Positions 54,627 through 64,000 of a stretch of 64,000 bases of DNA are shown piece by piece; the first letter of the stretch is position 1, and the number at the start of each line of letters is the position of its first letter. The notes under the pieces were generated by a model. That model made no database searches and was not told the DNA's origin. It worked only from the letters and a program-made list of their open reading frames with translations. The translations under genes and the position numbers were made by a program. The DNA comes from an uncultured Prevotellaceae bacterium (lineage in GTDB: Bacteria; Bacteroidota; Bacteroidia; Bacteroidales; Bacteroidaceae): contig CACXPX010000005.1 of NCBI GenBank assembly GCA_902769705.1, positions 96,139 to 160,138 of the forward strand. Reading direction: 5' to 3'.

Positions 54627-55652
54627 TTATTTCAGCTCAGCAAGGTACTTGATGGTGCGAACCATCTGAGAAGTGTAAGAGTTCTCGTTGTCGTACCAAG
54701 CAACAACCTGTACGAGAGAGTTGCCGTCGCCAATCTTCGAAACCATTGTCTGGTTAGCGTCGAACAGCGAACCGAACTTCATACCGATGATGTCGCTAGA
54801 AACGAGCTTCTCTTCTGTGTAACCGAACGACTCGTTGGCAGCAGCCTTCATAGCAGCGTTGATGTCCTCAACAGTAACCTCGCCCTTCACAACAGCGTGC
54901 AGGATTGTGGTAGAACCTGTGGGAGTGGGAACGCGCTGTGCAGCACCAATCAGCTTACCATTCAGCTCGGGGATAACGAGACCGATAGCCTTGGCAGCAC
55001 CAGTAGAGTTAGGAACGATGTTCTGGGCACCAGCACGTGCACGCTGAACATCACCCTTGCGCTGAGGACCGTCAAGAATCATCTGGTCGCCTGTGTAAGC
55101 GTGAACAGTTGTCATGATACCGCTCTGGATAGCAGCGAAATCATTGAGGGCCTTGGTCATAGGAGCCAAGCAGTTGGTGGTGCAAGAAGCAGCCGAGATG
55201 ATGGTGTCGGCAGGAGTCAGAGTCTTGTGGTTCACATTGTAAACGATGGTGGGGAGGTCGTTTCCAGCAGGAGCAGAAATAACAACCTTCTTGGCACCAG
55301 CGGTCAGGTGAGCAGAAGCCTTTTCCTTAGAGGTGTAGAAACCAGTGCACTCCAAAACAACGTCAACGTCCAGCTTGCCCCAAGGCAGCTCAGCAGCGTT
55401 AGGAATTGCATAGATGGTGATCTTCTTGCCATCGACAACGATGTAGTCCTCACCAGCCTCAACAGTGTGCTTGTTCTCACCGAACTTGCCAGCGAAACCA
55501 CCCTGAGCGGTGTCATACTTCAGCAAGTGAGCAAGCATTTTGGGGCTTGTCAAGTCGTTGATAGCGACCACTTCATAACCTTCTGCCTCGAACATCTGAC
55601 GGAATGCGAGACGACCAATACGGCCAAAGCCGTTAATAGCTACTTTTGTCAT
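54627..55652 (-). CDS. gapA: Glyceraldehyde-3-phosphate dehydrogenase (type I)
   Basis: A 341-residue glycolytic enzyme. The Rossmann motif [13 protein letters not shown] is at the N-terminus and the catalytic Cys is in [12 protein letters not shown] (Cys near 153). [18 protein letters not shown] is the bacterial S-loop region, and the C-terminal [14 protein letters not shown] is intact. Transcribed alone: promoter at 55774-55781, terminator at 54557-54600. It has strong codon bias, consistent with high expression. Confidence 0.97.
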   Translation of the reverse strand: MTKVAINGFGRIGRLAFRQMFEAEGYEVVAINDLTSPKMLAHLLKYDTAQGGFAGKFGENKHTVEAGEDYIVVDGKKITIYAIPNAAELPWGKLDVDVVLECTGFYTSKEKASAHLTAGAKKVVISAPAGNDLPTIVYNVNHKTLTPADTIISAASCTTNCLAPMTKALNDFAAIQSGIMTTVHAYTGDQMILDGPQRKGDVQRARAGAQNIVPNSTGAAKAIGLVIPELNGKLIGAAQRVPTPTGSTTILHAVVKGEVTVEDINAAMKAAANESFGYTEEKLVSSDIIGMKFGSLFDANQTMVSKIGDGNSLVQVVAWYDNENSYTSQMVRTIKYLAELK

Positions 55653-55773
55653 TTTTCTTTGTTTTATTTAAAAGGGTTAAAATTATAATCCTAAAACCGA
55701 TAAATATGCACCAAAATACGCCAAAACAATAAAAAAGTAAGGCTAAAGGAGCATTTTTTCTTCTTTTCGTGTG

Positions 55774-55801
55774 CAAAGTTACAAAATAATTTCTAAATTT
55801 G
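55774..55801. promoter_or_regulatory. Divergent -7 boxes of gapA and mscL
   Basis: The minus strand has TAACTTTG (55774-55781) for gapA and the plus strand TAAATTTG (55794-55801) for mscL. The two boxes are only 12 bp apart, so the two polymerases should compete. The gapA leader is about 115 nt and the mscL leader about 175 nt. No riboswitch or other conserved RNA is recognised in the leader at 55808-55981. Confidence 0.6.
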
Positions 55802-55981
55802 CATCAGAAATCAGTCTTAATTAATATAAAAATGACTTAAGATTGAGAAGCGTCACGAAATTCGGAATCGCCGATGAGTGGATTGCAAAATGCAGATTGC
55901 AAAACAAGCCGTATCGCCATTTCCGGACATGATAAAGAGAGATATATAAACCTTATATTATTAACTAAATCATTTAAAACT

Positions 55982-56404
55982 ATGGGATTTGTTAAAGAAT
56001 TTAAAGAGTTTGCCATGAAAGGCAACGTGATGGACATGGCTGTTGGTGTGATCATCGGCGGTGCATTCGGAAAAATCGTCACTTCGCTCGTGAACGATGT
56101 ACTCATGCCTCTCATCAGCAAGTGTACGGGTGGCATCAGTTTCACCGACCTCTTCATCAACCTCGGTGATGGTGACTTCAAAACGCTGAAGGCAGCTCAA
56201 GATGCCGGTGCTGCAGTGTTCGCTTATGGCTCGTTCATCCAGAACATCATCGACTTCCTAATCATTGCCCTGTGTATCTTCTTGATGATCAAGGGTATGA
56301 ACAAGCTCACGAAGAAAAAGGAAGAAGAGCCCGCTCCAGAGCCCGCAGGCCCAACACAAGAGGAACTGCTCGCTGAGATTCGCGACCTGTTGAAGAACAA
56401 GTAA
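55982..56404 (+). CDS. mscL: Large-conductance mechanosensitive channel
   Basis: A 140-residue membrane protein that opens under membrane tension and releases solutes in hypo-osmotic shock. The amphipathic N-terminus [32 protein letters not shown] leads into TM1, TM2 is [16 protein letters not shown], and the C-terminal charged helix [14 protein letters not shown] is intact. The start at 55982 gives the conserved N-terminus; the frame opens further upstream in the leader but without family similarity. Confidence 0.95.
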   Translation: MGFVKEFKEFAMKGNVMDMAVGVIIGGAFGKIVTSLVNDVLMPLISKCTGGISFTDLFINLGDGDFKTLKAAQDAGAAVFAYGSFIQNIIDFLIIALCIFLMIKGMNKLTKKKEEEPAPEPAGPTQEELLAEIRDLLKNK

Positions 56405-56437
56405 TCTATTAATTATATTAATAAGGTATAAAAGCAA

Positions 56438-56478
56438 AAGAGCCGACCTACATTGAGTGGGTCGGTTCTTCTTTGTAT
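56438..56478 (+). terminator. Terminator of mscL
   Basis: An 11-bp stem AAGAGCCGACC/GGTCGGTTCTT (56438-56448, 56460-56470; one G-U) followed by CTTTG. Confidence 0.85.
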
Positions 56479-56549
56479 AGTATTTTTACAGTTCTGCCAA
56501 ATAATAGAAATTAAATAGGAAAAGACATCCTTGTTTCAGATAATTTTTA

Positions 56550-56557
56550 TACCTTTG
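56550..56557 (+). promoter_or_regulatory. -7 box of the ThiE/TenI-like gene
   Basis: TACCTTTG (TAnnTTTG), 29 nt upstream of the start. The TTG at 56531-56533 is only 16 nt away. Confidence 0.5.
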
Positions 56558-56585
56558 CAGCGACAATCATCACACAAGAGAGACG

Positions 56586-57194
56586 ATGAAGCTTGTTATC
56601 ATGACAAAATCCACGTTTTTTGTGGAGGAAGATAAAATTCTTGCCTCGCTCTTTGACGAGGGCATGGACAATCTGCATCTTTTCAAACCTGGCTCTTCGC
56701 CTATGTACTGCGAACGGCTACTCACGCTACTGCCCGAAGACTGCCTTCGGCGCATTACTGTGCATGAACATTACTACCTGAAAAGCGAATATTCGCTTGC
56801 AGGAATACATATCGACAACCCGACGGCTGATGCCCCCGATAACTATCGCGGACGTGTAGGACGCAATTGCACATCGCTGGATAAACTGAAAGAAGCCAAG
56901 AAACACAGCGACTACGTGTTTTTGAAAAACATCTTTGACTGTATTGAGTTTAAGGATGAACGTGCAACATTCACCATGGATGAACTACGCGAGGCATCAA
57001 GACGCGGGCTCATCGACCGCCATGTATATGCACTAGGCGGCATGTCGCTCGATAACATCCGAATGGCAAAAGACCTAGGATTTGGGGGGGTGGTTATATG
57101 TGGTGATTTGTGGAACCGCTTTGACATCCACAACCAGAATGACTACAAGGAACTGATTACTCACTTCGAGCGTTTGCGCAAGGCAGTTGGATGA
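56586..57194 (+). CDS. Thiamine phosphate synthase / TenI-like TIM-barrel protein
   Basis: A 202-residue TIM-barrel of the ThiE/TenI superfamily. The start KLVIMTKSTFFVEEDKIL and the late phosphate-loop-like segment YALGGMSLDNIRMAKDLGFGGVVICGDLW are recognisable. The middle, RNCTSLDKLKEAKKHSDYVFL, matches the usual SVHSLEEAxxAxxxADYV pattern of the family. Some substrate residues of true ThiE (for example the GTxT region) are not clearly kept, so it may be a TenI-like paralogue. No thiamine genes adjoin it. Confidence 0.75.
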   Translation: MKLVIMTKSTFFVEEDKILASLFDEGMDNLHLFKPGSSPMYCERLLTLLPEDCLRRITVHEHYYLKSEYSLAGIHIDNPTADAPDNYRGRVGRNCTSLDKLKEAKKHSDYVFLKNIFDCIEFKDERATFTMDELREASRRGLIDRHVYALGGMSLDNIRMAKDLGFGGVVICGDLWNRFDIHNQNDYKELITHFERLRKAVG

Positions 57195-57265
57195 CAAAAA
57201 CAAACTGTCAAACGATGTGGGATAAGGGTGGAAGACGAGAATTGACAATTCAAAAAATATAAATA

Positions 57266-58204
57266 ATGAGTGAAAAAAGCTCTTTTTTGGTGTTCTCGGG
57301 AACAAACACGAGATACCTGGCAGAGAAAATCTGCTCTAGTTTGGGATGCCCACTCGGCAATCTACTGATTACTAAGTTTTCGGACGGCGAATTCGCGGTA
57401 TCCTATGAAGAATCAATCCGTGGACGAGACATCTTCCTTGTACAGAGCACTTTCCCCAACTCTGACAACCTGATGGAACTGTTGCTGATGATTGATGCTG
57501 CGAAACGTGCATCGGCACGCACTATCAACGCCGTAATCCCCTACTTCGGATGGGCACGCCAAGACCGCAAAGACAAACCACGTGTGTCTATTGGCGCAAA
57601 ACTAGTGGCCGACCTGCTGAGTGTGGCAGGCGTGGATCGTGTTATCACAATGGATTTGCATGCCGACCAGATTCAGGGATTCTTCAATGTTCCCGTTGAC
57701 CATCTGTATGCTTCGGGAGTGATTCTCCCGTATCTGCAGAGCCTTCAATTGGAGAACCTGGTGATTGCATCACCTGACGTTGGTGGCTCGAAACGTGCTA
57801 ACGCCTATGCAAAGTATCTGGGATGTCCACTTGTGCTCTGTAACAAGACTCGTGCACGCGCTAATGTGGTGGCATCAATGCAAATCATTGGTGACGTGAA
57901 GGACAAGAACGTAGTGATCATTGACGATATGGTGGACACAGCTGGAACCATCACCAAAGCTGCCGACATCATGAAAGAAGCTGGAGCTAAGACCGTGCGT
58001 GCGTGTGCAAGCCATTGTGTGATGAGCGGCCCTGCAAGTGACCGCGTACAAGAATCGGCACTCGAAGAAATCGTCTTCACCGACTCTATTCCCTACACTA
58101 AACGATGCGCGAAGGTAAAGCAAATTAGCGTGGCCGACATGTTTGCCGAAACCATCATGCGCGTGGTGAACAACGAGAGCATCAGCGACCAATATATTGT
58201 GTAA
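57266..58204 (+). CDS. prs: Ribose-phosphate pyrophosphokinase
   Basis: A 312-residue enzyme making PRPP from ribose 5-phosphate and ATP for nucleotides, His, Trp and NAD. The flexible-loop and PRPP motifs DLHADQIQGFF, PDVGGSKRANAYAKYL and the pyrophosphate-binding VIIDDMVDTAGTI are intact. It follows the ThiE-like gene by 71 nt with no terminator between, so the two may be co-transcribed. Confidence 0.96.
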   Translation: MSEKSSFLVFSGTNTRYLAEKICSSLGCPLGNLLITKFSDGEFAVSYEESIRGRDIFLVQSTFPNSDNLMELLLMIDAAKRASARTINAVIPYFGWARQDRKDKPRVSIGAKLVADLLSVAGVDRVITMDLHADQIQGFFNVPVDHLYASGVILPYLQSLQLENLVIASPDVGGSKRANAYAKYLGCPLVLCNKTRARANVVASMQIIGDVKDKNVVIIDDMVDTAGTITKAADIMKEAGAKTVRACASHCVMSGPASDRVQESALEEIVFTDSIPYTKRCAKVKQISVADMFAETIMRVVNNESISDQYIV

Positions 58205-58223
58205 AAAGTGAAAACGCTGTGTG

Positions 58224-58772
58224 ATGAAAAAGCACAAACTGATATTGATGGGATTGTCCATTGTGTTGGCAGCATGTAGCACAAAGCCACAAAATCAGCA
58301 GGCGGCTGAGGCTGATCATATGGCTACAGAAACGCAAGCGGAAGAAAAACTAGAAAACGTCGGTGATCTACAACTGACTGACATGAACCGTGACCGCGTT
58401 TCCATCGCTGATGAATTAGCCAAGAACAAAATCACCATCATTGACTTCTGGGCAAGCTGGTGCGGTCCTTGCCGGCAGGAAATGCCACTAGTGGTAAAAC
58501 TTTACGAAAGCCACAAAGCGCAAGGACTTGGTATCATCGGCATCTCGCTCGACGAAGACTACAAGGCTTGGACGGAAGCTGTAAAGGAGATGAACATGAG
58601 TTGGCCACAATTCTCTGATCTTAGAGGATGGGATGACTATGTAGCACGTCAATTTGGAGTAACGGCTATCCCCCATACGATGGTAGCTGACCAAAAAGGC
58701 AATATTCTTGCACGTGGACTAAGAGGTGAGGAATTGCACAATTTCATCGACCAACAGCTAGGAGGACATTAA
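58224..58772 (+). CDS. TlpA-type thioredoxin-fold lipoprotein
   Basis: A 182-residue lipoprotein: leader with lipobox LAAC (Cys 18), a Gln/Glu-rich linker to about residue 50, then a TlpA/ResA thioredoxin fold with the active site FWASWCGPCRQE. The cis-proline loop is TAIPHTMVAD. It is a periplasmic disulfide reductase candidate, anchored in the membrane. I use the ATG at 58224; a GTG is directly upstream. It is 19 nt after prs and ends the transcription unit. Confidence 0.9.
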   Translation: MKKHKLILMGLSIVLAACSTKPQNQQAAEADHMATETQAEEKLENVGDLQLTDMNRDRVSIADELAKNKITIIDFWASWCGPCRQEMPLVVKLYESHKAQGLGIIGISLDEDYKAWTEAVKEMNMSWPQFSDLRGWDDYVARQFGVTAIPHTMVADQKGNILARGLRGEELHNFIDQQLGGH

Positions 58773-58799
58773 ACCTTTAAAATGCTGAAACAATAAAGA

Positions 58800-58838
58800 C
58801 CCGGACATGCAACCAAGCACATCCGGGCCTTTTTTATT
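58800..58838 (+). terminator. Terminator of the prs-TlpA unit
   Basis: CCCGGA/TCCGGG with further ATGC/GCA pairing inside, followed by TTTTTTATT on the plus strand. On the minus strand a short TCTTTATT could also help to end the glgP transcript. Confidence 0.85.
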
Positions 58839-58859
58839 GATACGTTCTATCAAAGTCAA

Positions 58860-61430
58860 TTAAGAATTGGGAAGCTCAAGCCACTTCACATAACTGAAGT
58901 CCTGACGATGAGGGAGTTTGTCGTTCTTGGGATACATGCGGACAGCACTCTTATAGGTTCCAGCCTGGTGAGGTGAAATGGTGGCCTCGAAAATGAAATT
59001 GTTTCCATCCTGGCCTACAAGCTCTAACGGCTCGACAGAGAAGATGCGCTCCTCGCCGTCCTTATTGACAAACAGATTCACTTTCTCAAGACCTACAGCA
59101 TCGTTGAGACCTTGTTCGTTGATGACATAGCGGAGTTTGTAAGACACCTCCGTCTCGCCACCACCTGCAGGGAAATCCCACTCTGAGGAAACCACGCTGA
59201 TAGCATCCCAACGCTCGGCAACAGCCTCTTTCCAAGCAGCGATGTCCTTAGCCAAACGGTTGTTATCGGCAGAAATCTCCTTGAAACGCTTTGCCTCTTT
59301 CTCGTAGAACTTCGAATAATAGTCGTCAAGCTGGCGCTTCATCGTGTAGTGAGGTGCAATCTGGGCGATGGAATTCTTGATAACCTGAATCCACCCTTCG
59401 CTGTAGCCCTGGGCATTCTTATCGTAATAAAGAGGGATAATCTCGTTTTCTAGCAAACCGTAAATGGTTGCAGCGTCGAGCTGGTCCTGATAGCCCTGGT
59501 TCTGATAGGTACGTTTCTCTGTCAAAGCCCATCCAGCACCCTCACGATATCCTTCAAGCCACCAACCGTCAAGCACTGAGAGGTTGACAACACCATTCAT
59601 CTCAGCCTTCTCGCCACTGGTACCACTAGCCTCAAGCGGACGTGTAGGCGTGTTCATCCAAATATCCACACCACTGACAAGGCGACGGGCAAGAAGGAAG
59701 TCGTAGTCTTCAAGGAAGATAATCTTCCCAAGGAACTCAGGACGCTGGCTGATCTCGTAAATCTTCTTAATCAACCCCTGACCTGCACCATCGGCCGGGT
59801 GTGCCTTTCCGGCAAAGAGGAACTGCACGGGATGCTCAGGATCGTTGACTATCTTGCTAAGACGGTCGAGATCGGTAAAGAGCAGATGCGCACGCTTATA
59901 GGTGGCAAAACGACGGCAGAATCCGATAATCAGCGCGTTGGGGTTGATGCGCTGCAGAAGGCTGACCACACGAGAGGGGTCGCCCTGATTCTTCAGCCAA
60001 GTGTCGCGGAACTGCGAGCGGATATAGTCAACCAGTTTCTTCTTCAAAGCCATTCGCGTGTTCCATATCTCTTCATTGGGCACATTGTAAATGGCTTCCC
60101 AAATCTTCTGGTTCGACTGGTCTGACATGAATCTCTTGTCAAAATACTTGGCATAAAGCTGGCGCCATTCCGTAGCCGCCCACGTGGGGAAGTGAACACC
60201 GTTCGTCACATATCCCACATGGTTTTCTTCGGGATAATAGCCCTTCCAAATGGGGGCAAACATCTTCTGGCTGACCCATCCGTGAAGTTTTGAAACACCG
60301 TTGACTTCCTGACAAGTGTTGCAAGCAAAGGTGGACATGCAGAACTTCTCCCCTTTGTCATCGGGATTGATGCGTCCCATACCAATGAACTCATCCCACG
60401 AAATGCCAAGTTTCTGAGGATAGCCACCCATATATTTACCGAAGAGACCCTCATCGAAATAATCGTGACCTGCGGGAACTGGAGTGTGCACGGTATACAA
60501 ACCGCTGGCACGGACGAGTTCGAGTGCCTGGTTGAATGTCAAGCCTTCCTCGATATAGTCGCAAAGACGCTGAAGGTTGCAAAGGGCGGCATGTCCCTCA
60601 TTGCAATGATAGATATCTTTCTTGATTCCCAGTTTCTTCAACAAAAGCATACCACCGATACCCAAGAGAATCTCCTGCTTCAGGCGGTTCTCCCAGTCAC
60701 CACCATAGAGTGAGTGGGTGATGGGCTTGTCAAAATCGGAATTCATCTCGTTGTCGGTGTCGAGAAGGTACAGTTTCACGCGACCGACGTTGACACGCCA
60801 AACGTAGGCGTGAACCTGATAATTGGTATAAGGAACATCAATGATGAGAGGATTTCCGTTCTCGTCGAGCTGGCGCTCAACAGGAAGTCCATTGAAATTC
60901 TGGGACTCGTAGTTAGCGATTTGCTGGCCGTCCATCGACAGGCTCTGTGTGAAATAGCCAAAACGATAGAGGAAACCTATAGCACACATATCGACATTGG
61001 AGTCGCTGGCCTCTTTCACATAGTCACCAGCCAACATGCCCAAACCGCCGGAATAGATCTTCAAGGCAGAATGCATGCCATACTCCATGCAGAAATAGGC
61101 AACAGAGGGACGAGTGGCATCTGGCTCCACATTCATGTATTTGCGGAACAGGTCATAAACGTTCTTGATGCGTTTCATCAACGCCTTGTCATTCACGATC
61201 TCCTCTTTACGTTCGTAACTCAAACGTTCAAGCAAAAGAACGGGATTATGACGGACGTCATGATATAATTCGGGGTCGAGATCCCTGAACAAATCGCGAG
61301 CCTCGTAATTCCATACCCACCACATGTTGTGGGCAATCTCATCCAAACACTTCAATTGTTCGGGAAGACTTGACTTGACTGTCAGTTCCCGCCACTGTGG
61401 GGCGTTTGTGTAGTCTGCTTTAATTTTCAT
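58860..61430 (-). CDS. glgP: Alpha-glucan phosphorylase (GT35)
   Basis: An 856-residue PLP-dependent enzyme that releases glucose 1-phosphate from glycogen or maltodextrin. It is of the shorter, archaeal/Bacteroidetes alpha-glucan phosphorylase type, with an N-terminal DUF3417-like region (about 10-120, [20 protein letters not shown]). [26 protein letters not shown] follows, and the PLP region is [19 protein letters not shown]. It is 13 nt downstream of the glycogen synthase gene, giving a synthesis-plus-breakdown operon. Confidence 0.94.
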   Translation of the reverse strand: MKIKADYTNAPQWRELTVKSSLPEQLKCLDEIAHNMWWVWNYEARDLFRDLDPELYHDVRHNPVLLLERLSYERKEEIVNDKALMKRIKNVYDLFRKYMNVEPDATRPSVAYFCMEYGMHSALKIYSGGLGMLAGDYVKEASDSNVDMCAIGFLYRFGYFTQSLSMDGQQIANYESQNFNGLPVERQLDENGNPLIIDVPYTNYQVHAYVWRVNVGRVKLYLLDTDNEMNSDFDKPITHSLYGGDWENRLKQEILLGIGGMLLLKKLGIKKDIYHCNEGHAALCNLQRLCDYIEEGLTFNQALELVRASGLYTVHTPVPAGHDYFDEGLFGKYMGGYPQKLGISWDEFIGMGRINPDDKGEKFCMSTFACNTCQEVNGVSKLHGWVSQKMFAPIWKGYYPEENHVGYVTNGVHFPTWAATEWRQLYAKYFDKRFMSDQSNQKIWEAIYNVPNEEIWNTRMALKKKLVDYIRSQFRDTWLKNQGDPSRVVSLLQRINPNALIIGFCRRFATYKRAHLLFTDLDRLSKIVNDPEHPVQFLFAGKAHPADGAGQGLIKKIYEISQRPEFLGKIIFLEDYDFLLARRLVSGVDIWMNTPTRPLEASGTSGEKAEMNGVVNLSVLDGWWLEGYREGAGWALTEKRTYQNQGYQDQLDAATIYGLLENEIIPLYYDKNAQGYSEGWIQVIKNSIAQIAPHYTMKRQLDDYYSKFYEKEAKRFKEISADNNRLAKDIAAWKEAVAERWDAISVVSSEWDFPAGGGETEVSYKLRYVINEQGLNDAVGLEKVNLFVNKDGEERIFSVEPLELVGQDGNNFIFEATISPHQAGTYKSAVRMYPKNDKLPHRQDFSYVKWLELPNS

Positions 61431-61443
61431 AAATCAAAAAGTG

Positions 61444-63126
61444 TTATTGTTGTAATTTTTTTTCATCATTCTTCCTTTGCTCTGCTTTGCGCAAAGCCAT
61501 ATCGTAAGCATCATAATAATGCTTGATAAATTCGCTCCAAAGAGCCTTCTTCGACAACTTCTCGGCATTGCTGCGAGCCTTCTTCACTTCGCTGGCCGTG
61601 AAGTTGGAATAGAGTGCGACTGTTTCCTTGATGATATCGGCAACTTCAGAATAATTATAGTCCGTACGATGAATGACCTTAACGCCATCGATAATCTCGC
61701 TGGAGCCACCTTTCACGCTGTTTGCCCACATCCCGAAACCTGCGAGGTCGGTTGTGATACAAGGAACCTTGAAAGCGACAGCCTCTAACGGAGTGTACCC
61801 CCACGGCTCATAATAAGAGGGGTATATACACAAGTCGTTTCCTAAGACGACATCATAATAGGTCATGTTGATGATTCCATCGTCTCCAGTAAGATAACAC
61901 GGAAGGAATATCAACTTCACATGGTCGTCCTTGCGGTTATGCATGTCAAGATATTTCAACATGCCCAGCACATTGTCGTGACTCATATTGTTCAGCCAAT
62001 GTGTTATCTCCGGAACCTCGAGTGGGGTGTCATAATGCTTACCGCTCTTCAGACGCTCAACCAAGTCCTGACGGGGCTCGCCCACCCATCCAGGAACTTC
62101 AATGAAAGCCAACACAGGCTTGCTCAATGACTTGTCGCGCAACAGGCGGTTCATGGCCTCAATATACACGTCAACGCCCTTGTTGCGGAACTCATAGCGG
62201 CCGCTTGTCGAAACAATCAGCGTGTTGTCATCCAAATCGGTCCCCATCAACGCATTGGCCACATCAAGCAAGCGCTTGCGGGCTGCCTTGCGTTTGCGTG
62301 TAAAAGTAGAACCTTTTGAAACGAAATTGTCTTCAAAGCCGTTAGGGAGGACAAAATCGACCGGTTTGTCAAGAAGTTCAAGGCACTCTTTTGCCGTAAT
62401 GTCACTGACTGTCGTAAAACAGTCCACATGATGGGCAGTCTGCTTTTCTATCGAATGCTTGCTTTGGACATTCAGTTCTCCTGACATCTGGTCGCCATTG
62501 TATGCAAAAAGATAATCATAAAGCGGCTTGTTGTTTCCCGCGATACTACGCCCAATGCTCGTGGCATGTGTAGTGAAGACAGTACCGACCTGCGGCAAAC
62601 GGTCCTGGATATACAGCAATCCCAATCCTGTCATCCATTCATTCCCGTGATAGATGACTTTCTTCGACTCATCCAAATAGTGATGATAAAAACTCTCCAC
62701 TACCAAAGCGGCAGCATATGAAAACATCGAAGCCTCGTCATAATCGCCGTATGCATGAAGGCTGTCAACCTGATACAGTTCCCAAAGACGAGCGTATATC
62801 TCATTTTTCCTTTCAAAATAGGGAGAGAAATCGACAAGTATGGAAATCGGTGAACCAGGAATGTTCCATCGTCCTATCCTCATAGTCAGCCCTTCTTCTT
62901 TCCGGGCATGCTCTCTCCAGTCGGCAAAAATCCGATTATCCTCTGAAAAATATGGATTTATATTTGCACCCCAACAGTCAGGACCGACAAAGATGATTCT
63001 ATCCGTCATTATATCCTGTAATGTCTTAGCGCGAGTAGAGAGAACCGTGTAAATGCCTCCTACCTTATTACAAACTTCCCAACTCGACTCAAAAATATAG
63101 TCGGGAAATAATCTGTCTTTTATCAT
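61444..63126 (-). CDS. GT3 family glycogen synthase
   Basis: A 560-residue enzyme of the eukaryotic-type glycogen synthase family GT3, found in Bacteroidetes in place of GlgA. FESSWEVCNKVGGIYTVLST holds the donor-binding KVGGI. YPSYYEPWGYTPLEA and the TTDLAGFGMW stretch belong to the C-terminal GT-B domain. The frame can open at 63147, but that codon lies in the -7 box (63147-63154); the ATG at 63126 starts MIKDRLFPDYIFESSWEV and is preferred. First gene of the operon with glgP. Confidence 0.93.
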   Translation of the reverse strand: MIKDRLFPDYIFESSWEVCNKVGGIYTVLSTRAKTLQDIMTDRIIFVGPDCWGANINPYFSEDNRIFADWREHARKEEGLTMRIGRWNIPGSPISILVDFSPYFERKNEIYARLWELYQVDSLHAYGDYDEASMFSYAAALVVESFYHHYLDESKKVIYHGNEWMTGLGLLYIQDRLPQVGTVFTTHATSIGRSIAGNNKPLYDYLFAYNGDQMSGELNVQSKHSIEKQTAHHVDCFTTVSDITAKECLELLDKPVDFVLPNGFEDNFVSKGSTFTRKRKAARKRLLDVANALMGTDLDDNTLIVSTSGRYEFRNKGVDVYIEAMNRLLRDKSLSKPVLAFIEVPGWVGEPRQDLVERLKSGKHYDTPLEVPEITHWLNNMSHDNVLGMLKYLDMHNRKDDHVKLIFLPCYLTGDDGIINMTYYDVVLGNDLCIYPSYYEPWGYTPLEAVAFKVPCITTDLAGFGMWANSVKGGSSEIIDGVKVIHRTDYNYSEVADIIKETVALYSNFTASEVKKARSNAEKLSKKALWSEFIKHYYDAYDMALRKAEQRKNDEKKLQQ

Positions 63127-63146
63127 ACAAAACGAATAACTGGCCA

Positions 63147-63176
63147 CAAAGTTACTATAAAAATACTAAAAAACCA
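63147..63176 (-). promoter_or_regulatory. Promoter of the glycogen synthase-glgP operon
   Basis: On the minus strand TAACTTTG (63147-63154) lies 19 nt below TTG (63174-63176). The leader would be only about 14 nt, which decides for the ATG at 63126. Confidence 0.75.
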
Positions 63177-63229
63177 ACATAAAAAGCTATATTTTTATAA
63201 AAGGTGCACCTTTTCTTGACTTAAAATAG

Positions 63230-63237
63230 TAACTTTG
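63230..63237 (+). promoter_or_regulatory. -7 box of the 146-residue secreted protein gene
   Basis: TAACTTTG (TAnnTTTG), 20 nt upstream of the start. No well-spaced -33. Confidence 0.55.
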
Positions 63238-63256
63238 CCCAAAACAGATAAATGGT

Positions 63257-63697
63257 ATGAAAAAAGAAATATTATTCAATATAGTTTTTATGTTTGTTGT
63301 GTTTTCTGCACAACCTATCTTTGCACAAAAAGTGACTGATACAACTGAACCTTTCAAAGGATATATCAGTAATAATGAATACCAAGTATACATTAGAATG
63401 AATTTCTATGAAAACAACATTGTTGTTCCTGACCAAGAAATATTCGGAGAACTGCCCGGCTTTTTCGGTGCACAAAGAGATTCAAGAAAATGGCTATTCA
63501 CTTCTGCTAAAATAGTTGACAAGAACAATGCAGAAGTAACAATAACCAACGATTATGGAAGTGAGGATCTCGTAGCCACCTTAACCAGCATCAACGATTC
63601 AACATTCACGCTCAAACAGAAAGAAGGTAGCACTCTTAAAATAGCTGTTAAAGGCAAATGGGTGAAAATACCAAAGACAATTACACTTAAAAGATAA
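63257..63697 (+). CDS. Small secreted protein of unknown function
   Basis: A 146-residue protein with a signal peptide (cleavage near PIFAQKV) and a compact beta-rich mature part of about 120 residues (NNEYQVYIRMNFYENNIVV, KAEV-like repeats of short strands). I recognise no family. Transcribed alone and divergent from the glycogen synthase operon. The sequence looks like a genuine gene, with good promoter placement and regular codon use. Confidence 0.75.
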   Translation: MKKEILFNIVFMFVVFSAQPIFAQKVTDTTEPFKGYISNNEYQVYIRMNFYENNIVVPDQEIFGELPGFFGAQRDSRKWLFTSAKIVDKNNAEVTITNDYGSEDLVATLTSINDSTFTLKQKEGSTLKIAVKGKWVKIPKTITLKR

Positions 63698-63840
63698 GCG
63701 CTCTTCCCCCCTTGTTTTTGTAAACGTTCCTAGATGAGAAATGCCACTTTCTCATCACACCCATTATCCACATAATTACCATCAATCCCATTAATCCCAT
63801 CCTCTTTCAATCCACCTCCAACAACCACAACAAGAAGAAA
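63698..63840. other. Intergenic sequence before the rRNA terminator
   Basis: No gene or clear regulatory element seen. GAGAAATG-CCAC-TTTCTC-type pairing (around 63736-63755) is a short hairpin. Confidence 0.35.
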
Positions 63841-63877
63841 CAAAAAACGCCCCGCTCCTCACCGAGGAACAGGGCGG
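63841..63877 (-). terminator. Terminator of the rRNA operon
   Basis: On the minus strand CGCCC...CCTC-GGT-GAGG...GGGCG is followed by TTTTTT (63842-63847). It lies 32 nt beyond the 5S rRNA and fits an rRNA operon terminator; a second small hairpin GAGCC/GGCTC (63880-63893) lies between. Confidence 0.85.
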
Positions 63878-63908
63878 ACGAGCCTCACTGGCTCTTCTCT
63901 CAAAAAAA

Positions 63909-64000
63909 GGCGGCCACCTACTCTCCCGCATTGCATCGCAGTACCATCGGCGCAGGCGGGCTTAACTTCTCTGTTCGGGATGGGAAGAGGTGGGGCCCCG
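63909..64000 (-). rRNA. rrf: 5S ribosomal RNA (partial, cut by window edge)
   Basis: Read on the minus strand the sequence contains CCACCTCTTCCCAT, CCGAACAGAGAAGTTAAGC, GCGCCGATGGTACTGC and GGGAGAGTAGGTGGCCGCC, all hallmark segments of bacterial 5S rRNA. About 92 of roughly 110 nt are visible; the 5' end lies outside. The rest of an rRNA operon is expected to the right, transcribed toward this window. Confidence 0.93.

Noticed and set aside
54612-55688. 358-codon plus-strand ORF opposite gapA
   Set aside because: Shadow frame of a highly biased gene; gapA on the minus strand has full family motifs and its own signals.
55808-55981. Possible riboswitch in the mscL leader
   Set aside because: Only weak stems (TCTTAA/TTAAGA) and a short direct repeat; no known aptamer core recognised.
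63257-63697. Assigning the small secreted protein to a lipocalin-like family
   Set aside because: Only general beta-rich character is visible; no motif supports a family.

Overview
The window comes from a Bacteroidales chromosome, most likely Prevotella or a close relative (Prevotellaceae). The reasons are a SusC/SusD polysaccharide utilisation locus (PUL), Bacteroidetes-only families (DUF4924, UpxY antiterminator, DUF4957/DUF5123-type surface lipoprotein), a recurrent C-terminal tail of the form YNLxGxxV...KGIxIxNGKK on secreted proteins, and promoters of the Bacteroidetes type (TTTG, 19-21 nt, TAnnTTTG) in front of many genes. No species is claimed.

Layout. 35-3018 (+): DUF4924 gene, rfbD and prfC in one tight operon, convergent with an orphan UpxY/NusG-like gene. 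3662-10789 (-): a complete trp operon in the order D-C-F-A-(hotdog thioesterase)-B-E-G. It is preceded by a trp attenuator (10859-10988) with a 16-residue leader peptide holding three consecutive Trp codons and mutually exclusive hairpins. 10990-12182: an accessory island with a nested inverted repeat, a truncated DUF3987/primase-like fragment, a tandem 22-bp repeat array and a 41-codon ORF just upstream of rpe. 13021-13620 (-): an ECF sigma factor, with a probable small RNA behind it.

14104-41295 (+): a pectin-degradation PUL. It holds a GH28-GH105 fusion, two PL1 pectate lyases, a CE8 pectin methylesterase, a SusC/SusD pair with two lipoproteins, and two very large secreted proteins of unknown or binding function. 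Most units have their own promoter and intrinsic terminator. CE8 would remove methyl esters, PL1 and GH28 would cut homogalacturonan, GH105 would process the unsaturated ends, and SusCD would import the products. No PUL regulator lies in the window.

41402-46087 (-) and 58860-63126 (-): two glycogen/alpha-glucan operons (GH57, GT4, debranching enzyme; GT3 glycogen synthase, phosphorylase). Between them lie a Crp/Fnr regulator, a TPR-AraC membrane regulator with miaA and a lipid kinase, an esterase-umuD-umuC operon, gapA, mscL, a ThiE/TenI-like gene, prs and a TlpA-type lipoprotein. The right edge holds a truncated 5S rRNA on the minus strand.

The strongest unexplained signal is a family of four short arrays (11758-11862, 22098-22202, 38974-39078, 51101-51205). 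Each has exactly five units at an exact 22-bp period, and each unit is built on the dyad TCA-N11-TGA. They are intergenic, non-coding and 10-17 kb apart. I do not recognise them as a named element. The trp attenuator, the candidate sRNA and the origin-like inverted repeats beside two of the arrays are further points of interest.
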